Source: Pseudaquabacterium pictum
Lineage (GTDB): Bacteria > Pseudomonadota > Gammaproteobacteria > Burkholderiales > Burkholderiaceae_C
NCBI RefSeq assembly: GCF_005403045.1
Contig: NZ_BJCL01000001.1
Coordinates: 310,001-374,000 of the forward strand
DNA: 64,000 nt
Direction: 5' to 3'
Shown here piece after piece: positions 15,939 to 24,572 of this stretch (the stretch's first letter is position 1; every line of letters begins with the position of its first letter). Position numbers and translations under genes: made by a program. The notes below the pieces were generated by a model, which did no database searches, was not told where the DNA came from, and saw only the letters and a program-made list of their open reading frames with translations.

Positions 15939-18181
15939 GCCGCCGCCTCGGCGCGCAGCCGCTGCACCAGCGCCTCGGCCGGCATCGGCCGGGCATGCAG
16001 CCAGCCCTGCTGCTGGCGGCAGCCCAGGCGCAGCAGCGCTTCTGCCTGCGCGGCGGTCTCCACACCTTCGGCCACCACCCGCAGGCCGAACTCGCGCCCC
16101 AGCGCGATGACCGACGCGGCGATCGCGCTGTGACGGCCGCCCAGGGCCACGTCGGTGATGAAGCTGCGGTCGATCTTCAGCTCGTCCAGCGGAAAGCGGT
16201 TCAGGTAGTTCAGCGATGAGTAGCCGGTGCCGAAGTCGTCCAGCGCGATCGCGAAGCCCTGGGCCCGCAGCGCACCCAGGCGCTTCACCGCGCGGTCGAC
16301 ATCGGTCATCAGCAGCGATTCGGTCACCTCCAGCACCAGGCTGCCGGGCGGCAGCTGGTGGCGCGCCAGCACCGCCAGCAGCTGGTCGGGCAGGCCGGGG
16401 TCGGCAAAGCTGGGCGCGGCCAGGTTCACCGCCACCGGCAGCAGCGGCAGGCCGGCGTCCAGGCGCTGGCGGCTGTCGTGGCAGGCGGCCTCCAGCACCC
16501 AGTCGGTGAGCGGCTTGATCAGACCGCACTCTTCGGCCAGCGGGATGAACTGCACCGGGGGTACCAGTCCCTGCACCGGATGCTGCCAGCGCACCAGCGC
16601 CTCGACCCCGCTGGTGGCGCCGGTGGCCGCGTCGACCTTGGGCTGGTAGTGCAGCCGCAGCTGGCCATGGCCGATGGCATGGCGCAGGTCGCTCTCGCGC
16701 GCCAGGCGGGCGCTGGCGGCCTGGTTCATCGCCTCGTCGAAGAAGCGGTGCTGGCCGCGGCCGGCGGCCTTGGCGCTGTACAGCGCCTGCTCGGCGCAGC
16801 GCACCAGGCCATCGGCATCGGTGGCGTCGCGCGGGAACAGCGCGATGCCCAGGCTGGCAGTCAGCACCAGCTCGCGGCCGTCCAGCAGGATGGGCGCCGA
16901 CAGCGTCCGCAACACCCGCTCGGCCACGCTGGTGGCGGCCTGTGCCTGGTCGACATCGACCAGCAGCAGGTTGAAACTGTTGGCGCCGACCCGGGCCACC
17001 ACCGATTCACGCAGCGAGCGGCTGCTGACCACCAGGTCGCTGGCGCGGATCGAGGCCATCAGCCGCTCGGCCACCTGGCGCAGCACCGCATCGCCCTCGG
17101 CATGGCCGACGGCATCGTTCACCGCCTTGAAGCGGTCGATGTCCAGTTGCAGCAGTGCGCAGCTGCGGTGCAGCCGGGCCGAGCGCTCCAGCGCCGGGGT
17201 GCACAGTTCGCGGAAGAAGCGGCCGTTGGGCAGGCCGGTCAGGCTGTCGAAGTGCGCCAGCTGGGTGATGCGGCGCTCGGCCTCGATGCGGTCGGTGATG
17301 TCCTGGGTGATGCCTTCCAGCCGCTCGGGCGCGCCGCTGGCATCGCGCAGCACCACCACCTGCTCGAAGACGGTGCGCACCGCGCCGTCGAAGCGCTGCA
17401 CCTCGAAGCTCATCTGGTAGGGCTGGCCACCCAGGGCCGCGGCCTTGCGGGCCGACAGCACGCGCTGCCGGTCGCCCGGGCAGACACGGCCGGCGAAGCT
17501 GCGCGCGGTGGCCGTGGCCACCGCCTCCGGCGGCGCCGCATACACCTGGGCCAGCCCGGGCGAGCAGTGGAACTGCTGGTTGGCCACCACCAGCTCCCAG
17601 TGGCCCATGTGGGCGATCTGCTGCGCCCGCTCCAGCCGCTCGCGGGTGCGCTGCGCGCTGGTGATGGCGGCGCTGGCACGCAGTGCATAGCGCACCCGGT
17701 GCGACAGCAGCGTCCAGTGGATGGGCTTGGCGATGAAGTCGCTGGCGCCGGCCTCGTAGGCGGCGTCGATCGACACGGTGTCGTTCAGGCCGGTCAGCAC
17801 CAGCACCGGCAGCAGCGCCCCCTGGGGCAGGGCGCGGATGCGGCGGCAGACCTCGTAGCCGTCGAGGCCGGGCATCACCAGATCGAGCAGCACCAGGTCG
17901 ATGCCGCCAGCGGCCAGCATGGCCAGCGCAGTGCCGCCGTCATCGGCCTCGGCCACGTCGAAACCGGCCTGGCGCAGGGTGTGCGTGGCCATGGCCCGCA
18001 TCACCTCGTCGTCGTCGACGATCAGCAGCCGTGCGGTGGCGGCCACGGTGTCGCCGTGCGGGGAGGAATCAGCGCTCAGCATGCAGGGGCGTGGGGCGGC
18101 GGAGACAGCGGTTGGGGGGGCCGGCGGGCGGGCTCTGTCCGGCATGTCGGCCCCAGGCTTGCAGGCTTGAGCACCATGCAA
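15911..18181 (-). CDS. response regulator with PAS, degenerate GGDEF and EAL domains
   Basis: The product is up to 756 residues. The start is uncertain: ATGs at 18181, 18145 and 18082 are all in frame, and 18082 begins closest to the first domain. Order: REC (about 48-165, phosphoacceptor in LVLLDLVMPG), a PAS-like region (about 190-300), GGDEF (about 310-480), EAL (about 490-745). The GGDEF signature is replaced by GANSF, so cyclase activity should be lost, although the domain could bind GTP. The EAL domain keeps EALVRW, the LDDFGTGYSSL loop, KIDRSFI and AEGVET, so it should hydrolyse c-di-GMP to pGpG. No partner kinase adjoins it. It probably influences motility and matrix production, which fits the chemoreceptors and the PEP-CTERM system nearby. 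Confidence 0.9.
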   Translation of the reverse strand: MHGAQACKPGADMPDRARPPAPPTAVSAAPRPCMLSADSSPHGDTVAATARLLIVDDDEVMRAMATHTLRQAGFDVAEADDGGTALAMLAAGGIDLVLLDLVMPGLDGYEVCRRIRALPQGALLPVLVLTGLNDTVSIDAAYEAGASDFIAKPIHWTLLSHRVRYALRASAAITSAQRTRERLERAQQIAHMGHWELVVANQQFHCSPGLAQVYAAPPEAVATATARSFAGRVCPGDRQRVLSARKAAALGGQPYQMSFEVQRFDGAVRTVFEQVVVLRDASGAPERLEGITQDITDRIEAERRITQLAHFDSLTGLPNGRFFRELCTPALERSARLHRSCALLQLDIDRFKAVNDAVGHAEGDAVLRQVAERLMASIRASDLVVSSRSLRESVVARVGANSFNLLLVDVDQAQAATSVAERVLRTLSAPILLDGRELVLTASLGIALFPRDATDADGLVRCAEQALYSAKAAGRGQHRFFDEAMNQAASARLARESDLRHAIGHGQLRLHYQPKVDAATGATSGVEALVRWQHPVQGLVPPVQFIPLAEECGLIKPLTDWVLEAACHDSRQRLDAGLPLLPVAVNLAAPSFADPGLPDQLLAVLARHQLPPGSLVLEVTESLLMTDVDRAVKRLGALRAQGFAIALDDFGTGYSSLNYLNRFPLDELKIDRSFITDVALGGRHSAIAASVIALGREFGLRVVAEGVETAAQAEALLRLGCRQQQGWLHARPMPAEALVQRLRAEAAAQPPAVTAL

Positions 18182-18236
18182 CGGACTGCGGGGAGGTGCG
18201 TGCAGAAACGCACTGCACGTGCCCGCTGATCATCCC

Positions 18237-19607
18237 TCAGCCTTCGGCCAGCACGCAGCGGTCGACCGGACGCAGCGGGCACGGGCCCAGCCAGCGCAGG
18301 CGGCCACCGGCGGCATCGGCCGGCAGCGGAATCCGCCAGACCACCGGCCGCGGCTGGCCGGCCGACAGGCTGTCGAGCAGGCGCCACTGGCTGCTGCCGG
18401 CCGGCTGCAGCTGCACCTGGTAGGTGGTGAGCCGGCGCAGCGACCGGGTGCGCACGACCAGCACATCACCCTCGACCGTGGCGGCGGGCGTGTGGGCCCA
18501 GGGCCGGGCCAGCGGATCGCCGACGAACAGGCCCTGGCCCGGCCAGGCCACGGACTTCCAGTAGGCCTCCAGCACGGTGGCGCCGCGCAGGTAGTGCTCG
18601 ATCAGCACCGAGGCGCGGGGGAACTTGTCCGGGTGGTTGCAGGGCTCCTCCACCGTGCCGTAGCTGGCGGTGGCGCCGGCAGCCAGCCAGGCGGTGGCGG
18701 TCATCTGGCCCTTGCCGCCGGGCAGGAAGCCGCCGAAGGAGGTGAGGTGGTCGGCCACCGCCCCGGGCAGGAAGCGGTTGCTCGCCAGCTGCGCCAGCCG
18801 CGCCGCACCGGTGAAGTAGAACAGCAGGTCGGCCTGGCCGGTCACCTCCTGCGGGCTGGTGGCGGCGCTGGCGTCCAGGTAGCGCAGGGACAGGCCCGGC
18901 ACGGCGGACCACTGGCTTGGCAGGGCAGGGTAGTCGGTCCAGCGCACGCTGCGGGCGGCATCGGCGGTGCGCACCAGCCAGCCGGTGCCGGTGGGCACGC
19001 TGCCCTCGGCGGCCAGGCCGCGCGCGATCAGCGCCTGGGCCTGTTCCAGCGTGGCCGCGCCCAGCATCATGGCCGGGCGCAGGCGCAGGTCGGTCCAGGG
19101 CCGGGTGGTGTCGGTGTCGAAATAAGCCGAGGCCTGGGTGCGTGCGCAGCCACCGCACAGCACCGGGTTGTAGCCGAAGGCCAGGGCGCTGGTGATGCCC
19201 ATGGCGCAGCCGGCGCCCTGCACCCTGGAAGGCTGGGTCCAGGTGACCAGGCTGGCCTGCACGCCGGCGGGCATCTGGGCGTCGATGGCGGTCTTCAGCG
19301 TGGCGAAGTCGCTGTCGCTGATGCTGTCGCTGCCGGTGGGCACCGGCACGCGGATGATGTTGGCCGCCGGGATGCCGCGCGCCTGCTGGTAGGCCAGGGC
19401 CACGGCCTCGCTCAGCGCATCGCCCTCGGCCACCAGCACCGCCAGGTCGACGGCCTGCAGGCTGGCGCGTGGCAGGGTCAGTGTCAGCAGCGCCGTGCCT
19501 GCCGCGTCCGCGACCGGCGACAGGGTGCCCAGCAGCGCGGCGGCCAGCGCCGACCACCAGGGACGGTCACGCGCGGTGCGGCGGCGGCAGGCGGCAACAG
19601 GGGGCAT
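18237..19607 (-). CDS. TIGR03790 family protein (exosortase-associated)
   Basis: I chose ATG 19607, giving 456 residues with a signal peptide at about 1-35 (ending VADAAG). The order of conserved pieces matches what I recall of TIGR03790: YQQARGIPAANIIRVPVP near the start, then ASLVTWTQPSR, then CAMGITSALAFGYNP, and later FGGFLPGGKGQMTATAWLAA and SYGTVEEPCNHPDKFP. This uncharacterised family occurs only in genomes that carry exosortase. The central part has Cys, His and Asp residues that recall a hydrolase, but I cannot assign a reaction. It is divergent from a PEP-CTERM lectin-like gene across only 98 bases, so the two could share regulation. Confidence 0.85.
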   Translation of the reverse strand: MPPVAACRRRTARDRPWWSALAAALLGTLSPVADAAGTALLTLTLPRASLQAVDLAVLVAEGDALSEAVALAYQQARGIPAANIIRVPVPTGSDSISDSDFATLKTAIDAQMPAGVQASLVTWTQPSRVQGAGCAMGITSALAFGYNPVLCGGCARTQASAYFDTDTTRPWTDLRLRPAMMLGAATLEQAQALIARGLAAEGSVPTGTGWLVRTADAARSVRWTDYPALPSQWSAVPGLSLRYLDASAATSPQEVTGQADLLFYFTGAARLAQLASNRFLPGAVADHLTSFGGFLPGGKGQMTATAWLAAGATASYGTVEEPCNHPDKFPRASVLIEHYLRGATVLEAYWKSVAWPGQGLFVGDPLARPWAHTPAATVEGDVLVVRTRSLRRLTTYQVQLQPAGSSQWRLLDSLSAGQPRPVVWRIPLPADAAGGRLRWLGPCPLRPVDRCVLAEG

Positions 19608-19705
19608 GCCCTGGTTGTACACCGCGCACCACCAGCCCCCGGGACGCGGGATACCGGCACAGCCCCGACCCGCGAATACTGTCACGAGGTAAAGTGTGGG
19701 AGTGC

Positions 19706-20248
19706 ATGATGGTGAAGATGTTTGGGCGGTGGCTGGTGGCCGGTGCCGTCTTGTCGTCCGTCTCGATGGCGGTGCAGGCCGGCACGCAGACCTTCGAGGT
19801 CAAGGCAAACGCCAACAGCCTGGCGACGACCGCGCGCGATGCCGTGCCGCTGAACACCGGGATCACGCTGAACCTCGGCGACGCGCTGGCCATCTCAGCC
19901 ACCGGCCTGTGGGATGGCGGCGGCTGCGGGATCTTCGATGCCAATGGCACCACCTGCTACGGCAACGACCCGATCACGGGCATCAACTACTTCTCGCTCA
20001 TCGGCAAGATCGGCGCTGACGCCTTGGCCGACAACACCTGGTTCAAGGTGGGCACCAGCTACAGCGGCGTGGCAGCCAGCGCCGGCACCCTCTACCTGGC
20101 CTTTCTGGACACGGATTCGTTCAACAACAGTGGCTTCGTGACGGCGTCGGTGACGGCCGTGCCGGAGGCGGCCAGCTGGGCGCTGATGCTGGCCGGCCTG
20201 GCTGGCGTGACGGCCGTGCGCCAGGTGCGCCGGCGCCAGCGCGCCTGA
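19706..20248 (+). CDS. LecA-like lectin domain protein with PEP-CTERM sorting signal
   Basis: The product is 180 residues. Residues 1-25 are a signal peptide (ending AVQAG). Residues 28-150 resemble the PA-IL/LecA galactophilic lectin fold: an early PLNTGITLNLGDALAISATG strand pair, then FSLIGKIG, and a late loop LDTDSFNNSGF. LecA has a comparable late Asp...Asn-Asn-Ser-Gly loop that binds calcium and sugar, so Asp135, Asn140 and Asn141 are candidate ligands, although the loop is about two residues shorter. Residues 152-165 are the PEP-CTERM signal (VPEAASWALMLAGL), followed by a basic tail. The protein would be exported and sorted by exosortase, possibly binding extracellular polysaccharide. 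A second in-frame ATG lies at 19709. The lectin assignment is by eye only. Confidence 0.8.
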   Translation: MMVKMFGRWLVAGAVLSSVSMAVQAGTQTFEVKANANSLATTARDAVPLNTGITLNLGDALAISATGLWDGGGCGIFDANGTTCYGNDPITGINYFSLIGKIGADALADNTWFKVGTSYSGVAASAGTLYLAFLDTDSFNNSGFVTASVTAVPEAASWALMLAGLAGVTAVRQVRRRQRA

Positions 20249-20365
20249 GGCCGCAGCCCGCGCAGCGCAGGCTGCGCCGCAGCGGTGTCGCCGCGGATCG
20301 TACGATCCGGGCATGGCCACACCGCAACTCTGCCGATCACCGCCGCACCTGCGGCCCGCTGGGCC

Positions 20366-21427
20366 ATGACCCAGCACACCGTCGCCATCCAGCAGGTGCG
20401 CCTGATCCTGCAGGGCGCACGCCACCAGGGCCGGCCGGTTGCGCCGCTGCTGCAGCGCGCGGGCATTCCTCCGGCGCTGCTGGAGTCGCCGCTGGCCCGC
20501 GTCTCGCAGGCGCAGTACGCGCTGCTGATCCGGGTGCTGCGCCGCCAGCTGCGTGACGAGCTGTGGGGCCTGTGCAGCCAGCCGCTGCCGGTGGGCAGCT
20601 TCGGCCACTGCGCCAGCCAGCTGGTGCGCTGCCAGACGCTGGACGAGGCGCTGCGCCTGGGTTTTCGCCGCTACCACGGCCTGCTGGCCGACTTCGTGCC
20701 GCGGCTGGTGGTGCAGGGCGACACCGCCCGGGTGCAGCTGCTGCGCCGCCTGCCCTGGAACCCGCGGCTGGACTATGCGCAGAAGGCCTTTCTGCTGTTC
20801 GCCTTCGGCCTGGCCTGCTGGTTGGTGGCGCGCCGGGTGCCGGTGCTGCGGGTCGACTACACCGAGACAGCGCCGCGCAGCGACAGCTCGCGTGTCTACC
20901 AGGCACCGATCCGACCCGACCAGGCCCATGTCGGCCTGCATTTCGAATCCCGCTGGCTGGAGCTGCCGGTGGTGCAGAACCCGCAGAGCCTGCGGGAGTT
21001 CCTGGCCGGGTCGCCCGCCAACCTGCTGATCAAGTACCGCGACGCGGCCAGCCTGTCCGAGCGCATCCGCCGGCTGCTGCACCGCCGGCTGGATGCCGCC
21101 GACCTGTCGCTGGAAGCGGTGGGCGAGGCGATCGCCGTGTCGCCGCAGACCCTGCGACGCCGGCTGCGCGAGGAGGGCCACGGCTTCCAGGCGCTGAAGG
21201 ACGCGCTGCGCCGCGACGCCGCCATCGCCCACCTGGCCCGGCCCGAGCTGACGCTGCCCGAGATCGCCCAGCGGCTGGGCTTCTCCGAGGCCAGCACCTT
21301 CCACCGCGCTTTCAAGAAATGGACCGGCGTGGCGCCCGGTGAGTACCGCCTGACCCGCATGGCCGCCGCCGCCCCCTCGCCCGGCAGCCCGCCACCGCCT
21401 GCCCCCGCCACCACCGGATCCCCATGA
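20366..21427 (+). CDS. AraC family regulator with arabinose-binding-like N-terminal domain
   Basis: ATG 20366 gives 353 residues; an upstream in-frame start would add 27 unconvincing residues. The N-terminal 200 residues match the PF12625-type ligand-binding domain (QLVRCQTLDEALRLGFRRYH and FLLFAFGLACWLVARRVPV). The C-terminal AraC helix-turn-helix pair is at about 235-335 (GEAIAVSPQTLRRRLREEGH, then RLGFSEASTFHRAFKKWTGV). A Pro/Ala-rich tail of about 20 residues follows. Family members often control fatty acid, ornithine or virulence genes. The TGA overlaps the ATG of the NYN gene, starting a run of four overlapping genes. Autoregulation of that set is plausible. Confidence 0.9.
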   Translation: MTQHTVAIQQVRLILQGARHQGRPVAPLLQRAGIPPALLESPLARVSQAQYALLIRVLRRQLRDELWGLCSQPLPVGSFGHCASQLVRCQTLDEALRLGFRRYHGLLADFVPRLVVQGDTARVQLLRRLPWNPRLDYAQKAFLLFAFGLACWLVARRVPVLRVDYTETAPRSDSSRVYQAPIRPDQAHVGLHFESRWLELPVVQNPQSLREFLAGSPANLLIKYRDAASLSERIRRLLHRRLDAADLSLEAVGEAIAVSPQTLRRRLREEGHGFQALKDALRRDAAIAHLARPELTLPEIAQRLGFSEASTFHRAFKKWTGVAPGEYRLTRMAAAAPSPGSPPPPAPATTGSP

Positions 21428-22854
21428 AAAGCGCCCTGTTCGTCGACTTCGACAATGTCTTCACCCAGCTGCGGGCGCTGCAGCCGGCTGCCGCCGAACG
21501 CTTTGCCCGCCAGCCGGTGGAATGGATGCGCTGGCTGGCCGAGCGGCTGGAGATCCCCGACGGCCATGCCGACCCCGCCGCGCGGCGGCGGGTGCTGGTG
21601 CGCCGCTGCTACCTCAACCCCAACTGGTACCAGCAGTACCGCCATGCCTTCCTGCGTGCGGGGTTCGAGATCGTCGACTGCCCGCCGGTGACCAGCCAGG
21701 GCAAGACCAGCACCGACATCCACATGGTGCTCGACATCATCGAGCTGCTGCAGCACGAGACCCGCTACGACGAGTTCATCGTGCTGTCGGCCGATGCCGA
21801 CTTCACCCCGGTGCTGCGCAAGCTGCGCCGCTACGACCGCCGCACCTCGGTGCTGGCCATCGGCTTCCCGTCGGCGGCCTACCAGGCCAGCGCCGACCTG
21901 CTGATCGACGAGCGGCAGTTCATCGAGCAGGCCCTGGGTCTGGCCGCCGAGGGTGCGGACCACGGCGAGCACACCGAGACCGCACCCACGCCCGGCACGC
22001 CGCAGGCCGCCGTGGCCCATGCCGCGGCGCCGGCCGAGCCCGCGGCACCACCGCCGCCACCGCTGGCGCCGGCGCAGCTGGCCGACATCGCCCGGCGCAT
22101 CGAGGCGGCGGTGGCGCAGTCGGCACACCCGGTGCCGGCCGGGCCGCTGGCGCTGCGGCTGCGCCAGGTCCACGGCCCGGCGCTGGACAACTGGAACGGC
22201 CATGGCCTGTTCAAGCCCTTCTTCCGCTCGCTGGGGCTGGACCGGCTGGTGTGGCTCAGCGGCTCGGGCGGGCGCATTGCCGACCCCGACCGCCATGCCA
22301 GCGGCCTGGCCGCACCGGCCGAAGCCGAGGCACCGGCTGCCGAGGCCCTGGCCGCGCCGCCTGGTCCCCATGACGCGGCCGACACCGTGGCCGACACGGC
22401 CGACACCGTGCCCGCCGCGCTGGCCGACGGGCCTGATGCCGCTGCGCCGGCCGACCCTGCGTGGGCCGGGCATGCGCTGCTGCTGCCGCTGGCGCGCGAG
22501 ATCAGCCAGCTCACCGGCGCGCCGCTGCTGCCGCCGCCGGTGGTGCGCGCGGTGCTGGATGCCCTGTGCGCCGACCTGGCCCAGCGGCCCTACGAGCCCA
22601 CCGAGACCGCCCGCCGGGTGCGCAGCGCCTGCCTGGCGCGCACGCCGGCCATCGACGTGTCGCTGCGCGACGTGGTCTTCCTGCTGCGCGGCATGCAGCT
22701 CAATGGCCATGTCTTCGGCCGCGGGCTGGACGATGTGGCCACGCTGGCCCAGCGGCTGACCAACCAGATGCTGTTCCTGTGCCAGCGTGAACAGCTGCCG
22801 CTGCCGCCCGACGGCCTCGCCCTGCTGCGGCAGTGGATGGCGGCTGACGGCTGA
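21424..22854 (+). CDS. NYN-domain nuclease with OST-HTH/LOTUS domain
   Basis: The product is 476 residues. The NYN (PIN-like) ribonuclease domain occupies about 1-175, with acidic metal sites in VDFDN (Asp8, Asp10), STDIHMVLDI and LSADADF. After an Ala/Pro linker, about 215-285 is an OST-HTH/LOTUS-type RNA-binding domain (PLALRLRQVHGPALDNW, FKPFFRSLG). Another linker leads to a conserved-looking C-terminal helical domain (about 355-476). NYN-LOTUS proteins are thought to cut or bind structured RNA, and bacterial members remain poorly characterised. The gene overlaps its neighbours at both ends (ATGA upstream, one base with the antiporter downstream), so its dosage is tied to them. Confidence 0.88.
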   Translation: MKSALFVDFDNVFTQLRALQPAAAERFARQPVEWMRWLAERLEIPDGHADPAARRRVLVRRCYLNPNWYQQYRHAFLRAGFEIVDCPPVTSQGKTSTDIHMVLDIIELLQHETRYDEFIVLSADADFTPVLRKLRRYDRRTSVLAIGFPSAAYQASADLLIDERQFIEQALGLAAEGADHGEHTETAPTPGTPQAAVAHAAAPAEPAAPPPPPLAPAQLADIARRIEAAVAQSAHPVPAGPLALRLRQVHGPALDNWNGHGLFKPFFRSLGLDRLVWLSGSGGRIADPDRHASGLAAPAEAEAPAAEALAAPPGPHDAADTVADTADTVPAALADGPDAAAPADPAWAGHALLLPLAREISQLTGAPLLPPPVVRAVLDALCADLAQRPYEPTETARRVRSACLARTPAIDVSLRDVVFLLRGMQLNGHVFGRGLDDVATLAQRLTNQMLFLCQREQLPLPPDGLALLRQWMAADG

Positions 22855-24572
22855 TGGACCACGAACTCACGCTGATCACCACCGTGGCCGCCGGCTTCGG
22901 CCTGGCGCTGGTCTTCGGCGTGCTGGCCGAGCGGCTGCGGGTGCCCGCTCTGGTGGGCTATCTGCTGGCCGGCATCGCCATCGGCCCGGCCACGCCGGGT
23001 TTCGTGGCCGACATCGACATCGCCTCGCAGCTGGCCGAGATCGGCGTGATGCTGCTGATGTTCGGCGTCGGCCTGCACTTCTCGCTGGCCGACCTGATGG
23101 CGGTCAAGCGCATCGCCGTGCCCGGGGCGGTGGTGCAGATGGGCATCGCCACCGGCCTGGGCATGGCGCTGGCCTGGGCCTGGGGCTGGGGCGGCGGCGC
23201 GGGGCTGGTGTTCGGGCTGTCGCTGTCGTGTGCCAGCACCGTGGTGCTGCTCAAGGCACTGGAGAGCCGCCGCCTGCTGGAGACGATGAATGGCCGCATC
23301 GCCGTGGGCTGGCTGGTGGTGGAAGACCTGGCCACGGTGGTGATGCTGGTGCTGCTGCCGCCGCTGGCCGGCGTGCTGGGCGGCACCGCCGTGGCCAACC
23401 CCGAGGGCCACCCACTGTGGCGCACCATCGCCCAGACGCTGCTGCAGGTGGGCGCCTTCGTGGCCATCATGCTGGTGGCCGGCCGCCGGGTGCTGCCCTG
23501 GCTGCTGTGGCAGGTGGCACGCACCGGCTCGCGCGAGCTGTTCACGCTGGGCGTGGTGGCCGCGGCAATCGGCATCGCCTACGGTGCATCGGCGCTGTTC
23601 GGCGTCTCGTTCGCGCTGGGCGCCTTCTTCGCCGGCATGGTGATGCGGGAATCGGCCTACAGCCAGCGGGCGGCCGAGGAGTCGCTGCCGCTGCGCGATG
23701 CCTTCGCGGTGCTGTTCTTCGTCTCGGTGGGCATGCTGTTCGAGCCGGTGGTGCTGGTCGATGCGCCGCTGCGGGTGCTGGCGGTGGTGGCCATCGTCGT
23801 GGTGGGCAAGAGCCTGGCCGCGGCCGGCCTGGTGCTGCTGCTGCGCTACCCGCTGAACACCGCGCTGACGGTGGCCGCCAGCCTGGGCCAGATCGGCGAG
23901 TTCTCCTTCATCCTGGCCGGCATGGGCCTGGCGCTGGGGCTGCTGCCGCCGGAGGGCATGAGCCTGGTGCTGGCCGGCGCCCTGATCTCGATCGCCATCA
24001 ACCCGCTGGTGTTCACCGCGGTGGCACCGTTCAGCCGATGGGTGCTGCGGCATTCGGCGGCCGCGCGCCGGCTGGAGCAGCGCGACGACCCGTTGGCCGC
24101 GCTGCCGATGGACACCGGCCGGCAGTACCTGCAGGGCCAGGTGGTGCTGGTGGGCCATGGCCGGGTGGGCGCACGCATCGCGCGGGCGCTGCAGCGGCGC
24201 GGCATCCCGCATGTGGTGGTCGACCAGAACCGCGAGCTGGTGGACAGTCTGCGCCGCAGCGGGCAGGCCGCCGTCAGCGGCGACGCGACCGACCCCACGG
24301 TGCTGGTGCAGGCCCACATCGCCCATGCTGCGCTGCTGGTGGTGGCCACCGGCGACAGCCTGGGCCTGCGCCAGATGGTGGACACCGCCCGCACGCTGAA
24401 CCCCGCCATCGAGGTGGTGCTGCGGGCCCACAGCGATGCCGAATGCGACCTGCTGCGGCAGGCGATCCCGGGCACGGTGTTCTTCGGCGAGGATGAGCTC
24501 GCCAAGGGCATGGCCGGCCATGTGCTGGCCCGCTTCAACCGGCCGGCGGCGGACGCGGAGGCCGCGGCTTGA
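22854..24572 (+). CDS. ybaL: YbaL/KefB-type cation:proton antiporter with TrkA-N domain
   Basis: The product is 572 residues, normal for YbaL. About 12 hydrophobic segments (residues 5-395) form the CPA2 membrane domain, with [15 protein letters not shown] and a conserved [13 protein letters not shown] segment. A cytosolic NAD-binding TrkA-N/RCK domain starts near residue 425 ([20 protein letters not shown]) and ends near residue 545. It should exchange K+ or another monovalent cation for protons across the inner membrane. I cannot separate YbaL from KefB/KefC with certainty, but no KefF/KefG-type ancillary gene is adjacent. It starts at the last base of the NYN stop and its own stop overlaps the next TTG start. 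Confidence 0.88.
   Translation: MDHELTLITTVAAGFGLALVFGVLAERLRVPALVGYLLAGIAIGPATPGFVADIDIASQLAEIGVMLLMFGVGLHFSLADLMAVKRIAVPGAVVQMGIATGLGMALAWAWGWGGGAGLVFGLSLSCASTVVLLKALESRRLLETMNGRIAVGWLVVEDLATVVMLVLLPPLAGVLGGTAVANPEGHPLWRTIAQTLLQVGAFVAIMLVAGRRVLPWLLWQVARTGSRELFTLGVVAAAIGIAYGASALFGVSFALGAFFAGMVMRESAYSQRAAEESLPLRDAFAVLFFVSVGMLFEPVVLVDAPLRVLAVVAIVVVGKSLAAAGLVLLLRYPLNTALTVAASLGQIGEFSFILAGMGLALGLLPPEGMSLVLAGALISIAINPLVFTAVAPFSRWVLRHSAAARRLEQRDDPLAALPMDTGRQYLQGQVVLVGHGRVGARIARALQRRGIPHVVVDQNRELVDSLRRSGQAAVSGDATDPTVLVQAHIAHAALLVVATGDSLGLRQMVDTARTLNPAIEVVLRAHSDAECDLLRQAIPGTVFFGEDELAKGMAGHVLARFNRPAADAEAAA

Noticed and set aside
16358-18229. A 623-codon plus-strand open frame
   Set aside because: It is antisense to the REC-PAS-GGDEF-EAL gene, whose motifs are clear.
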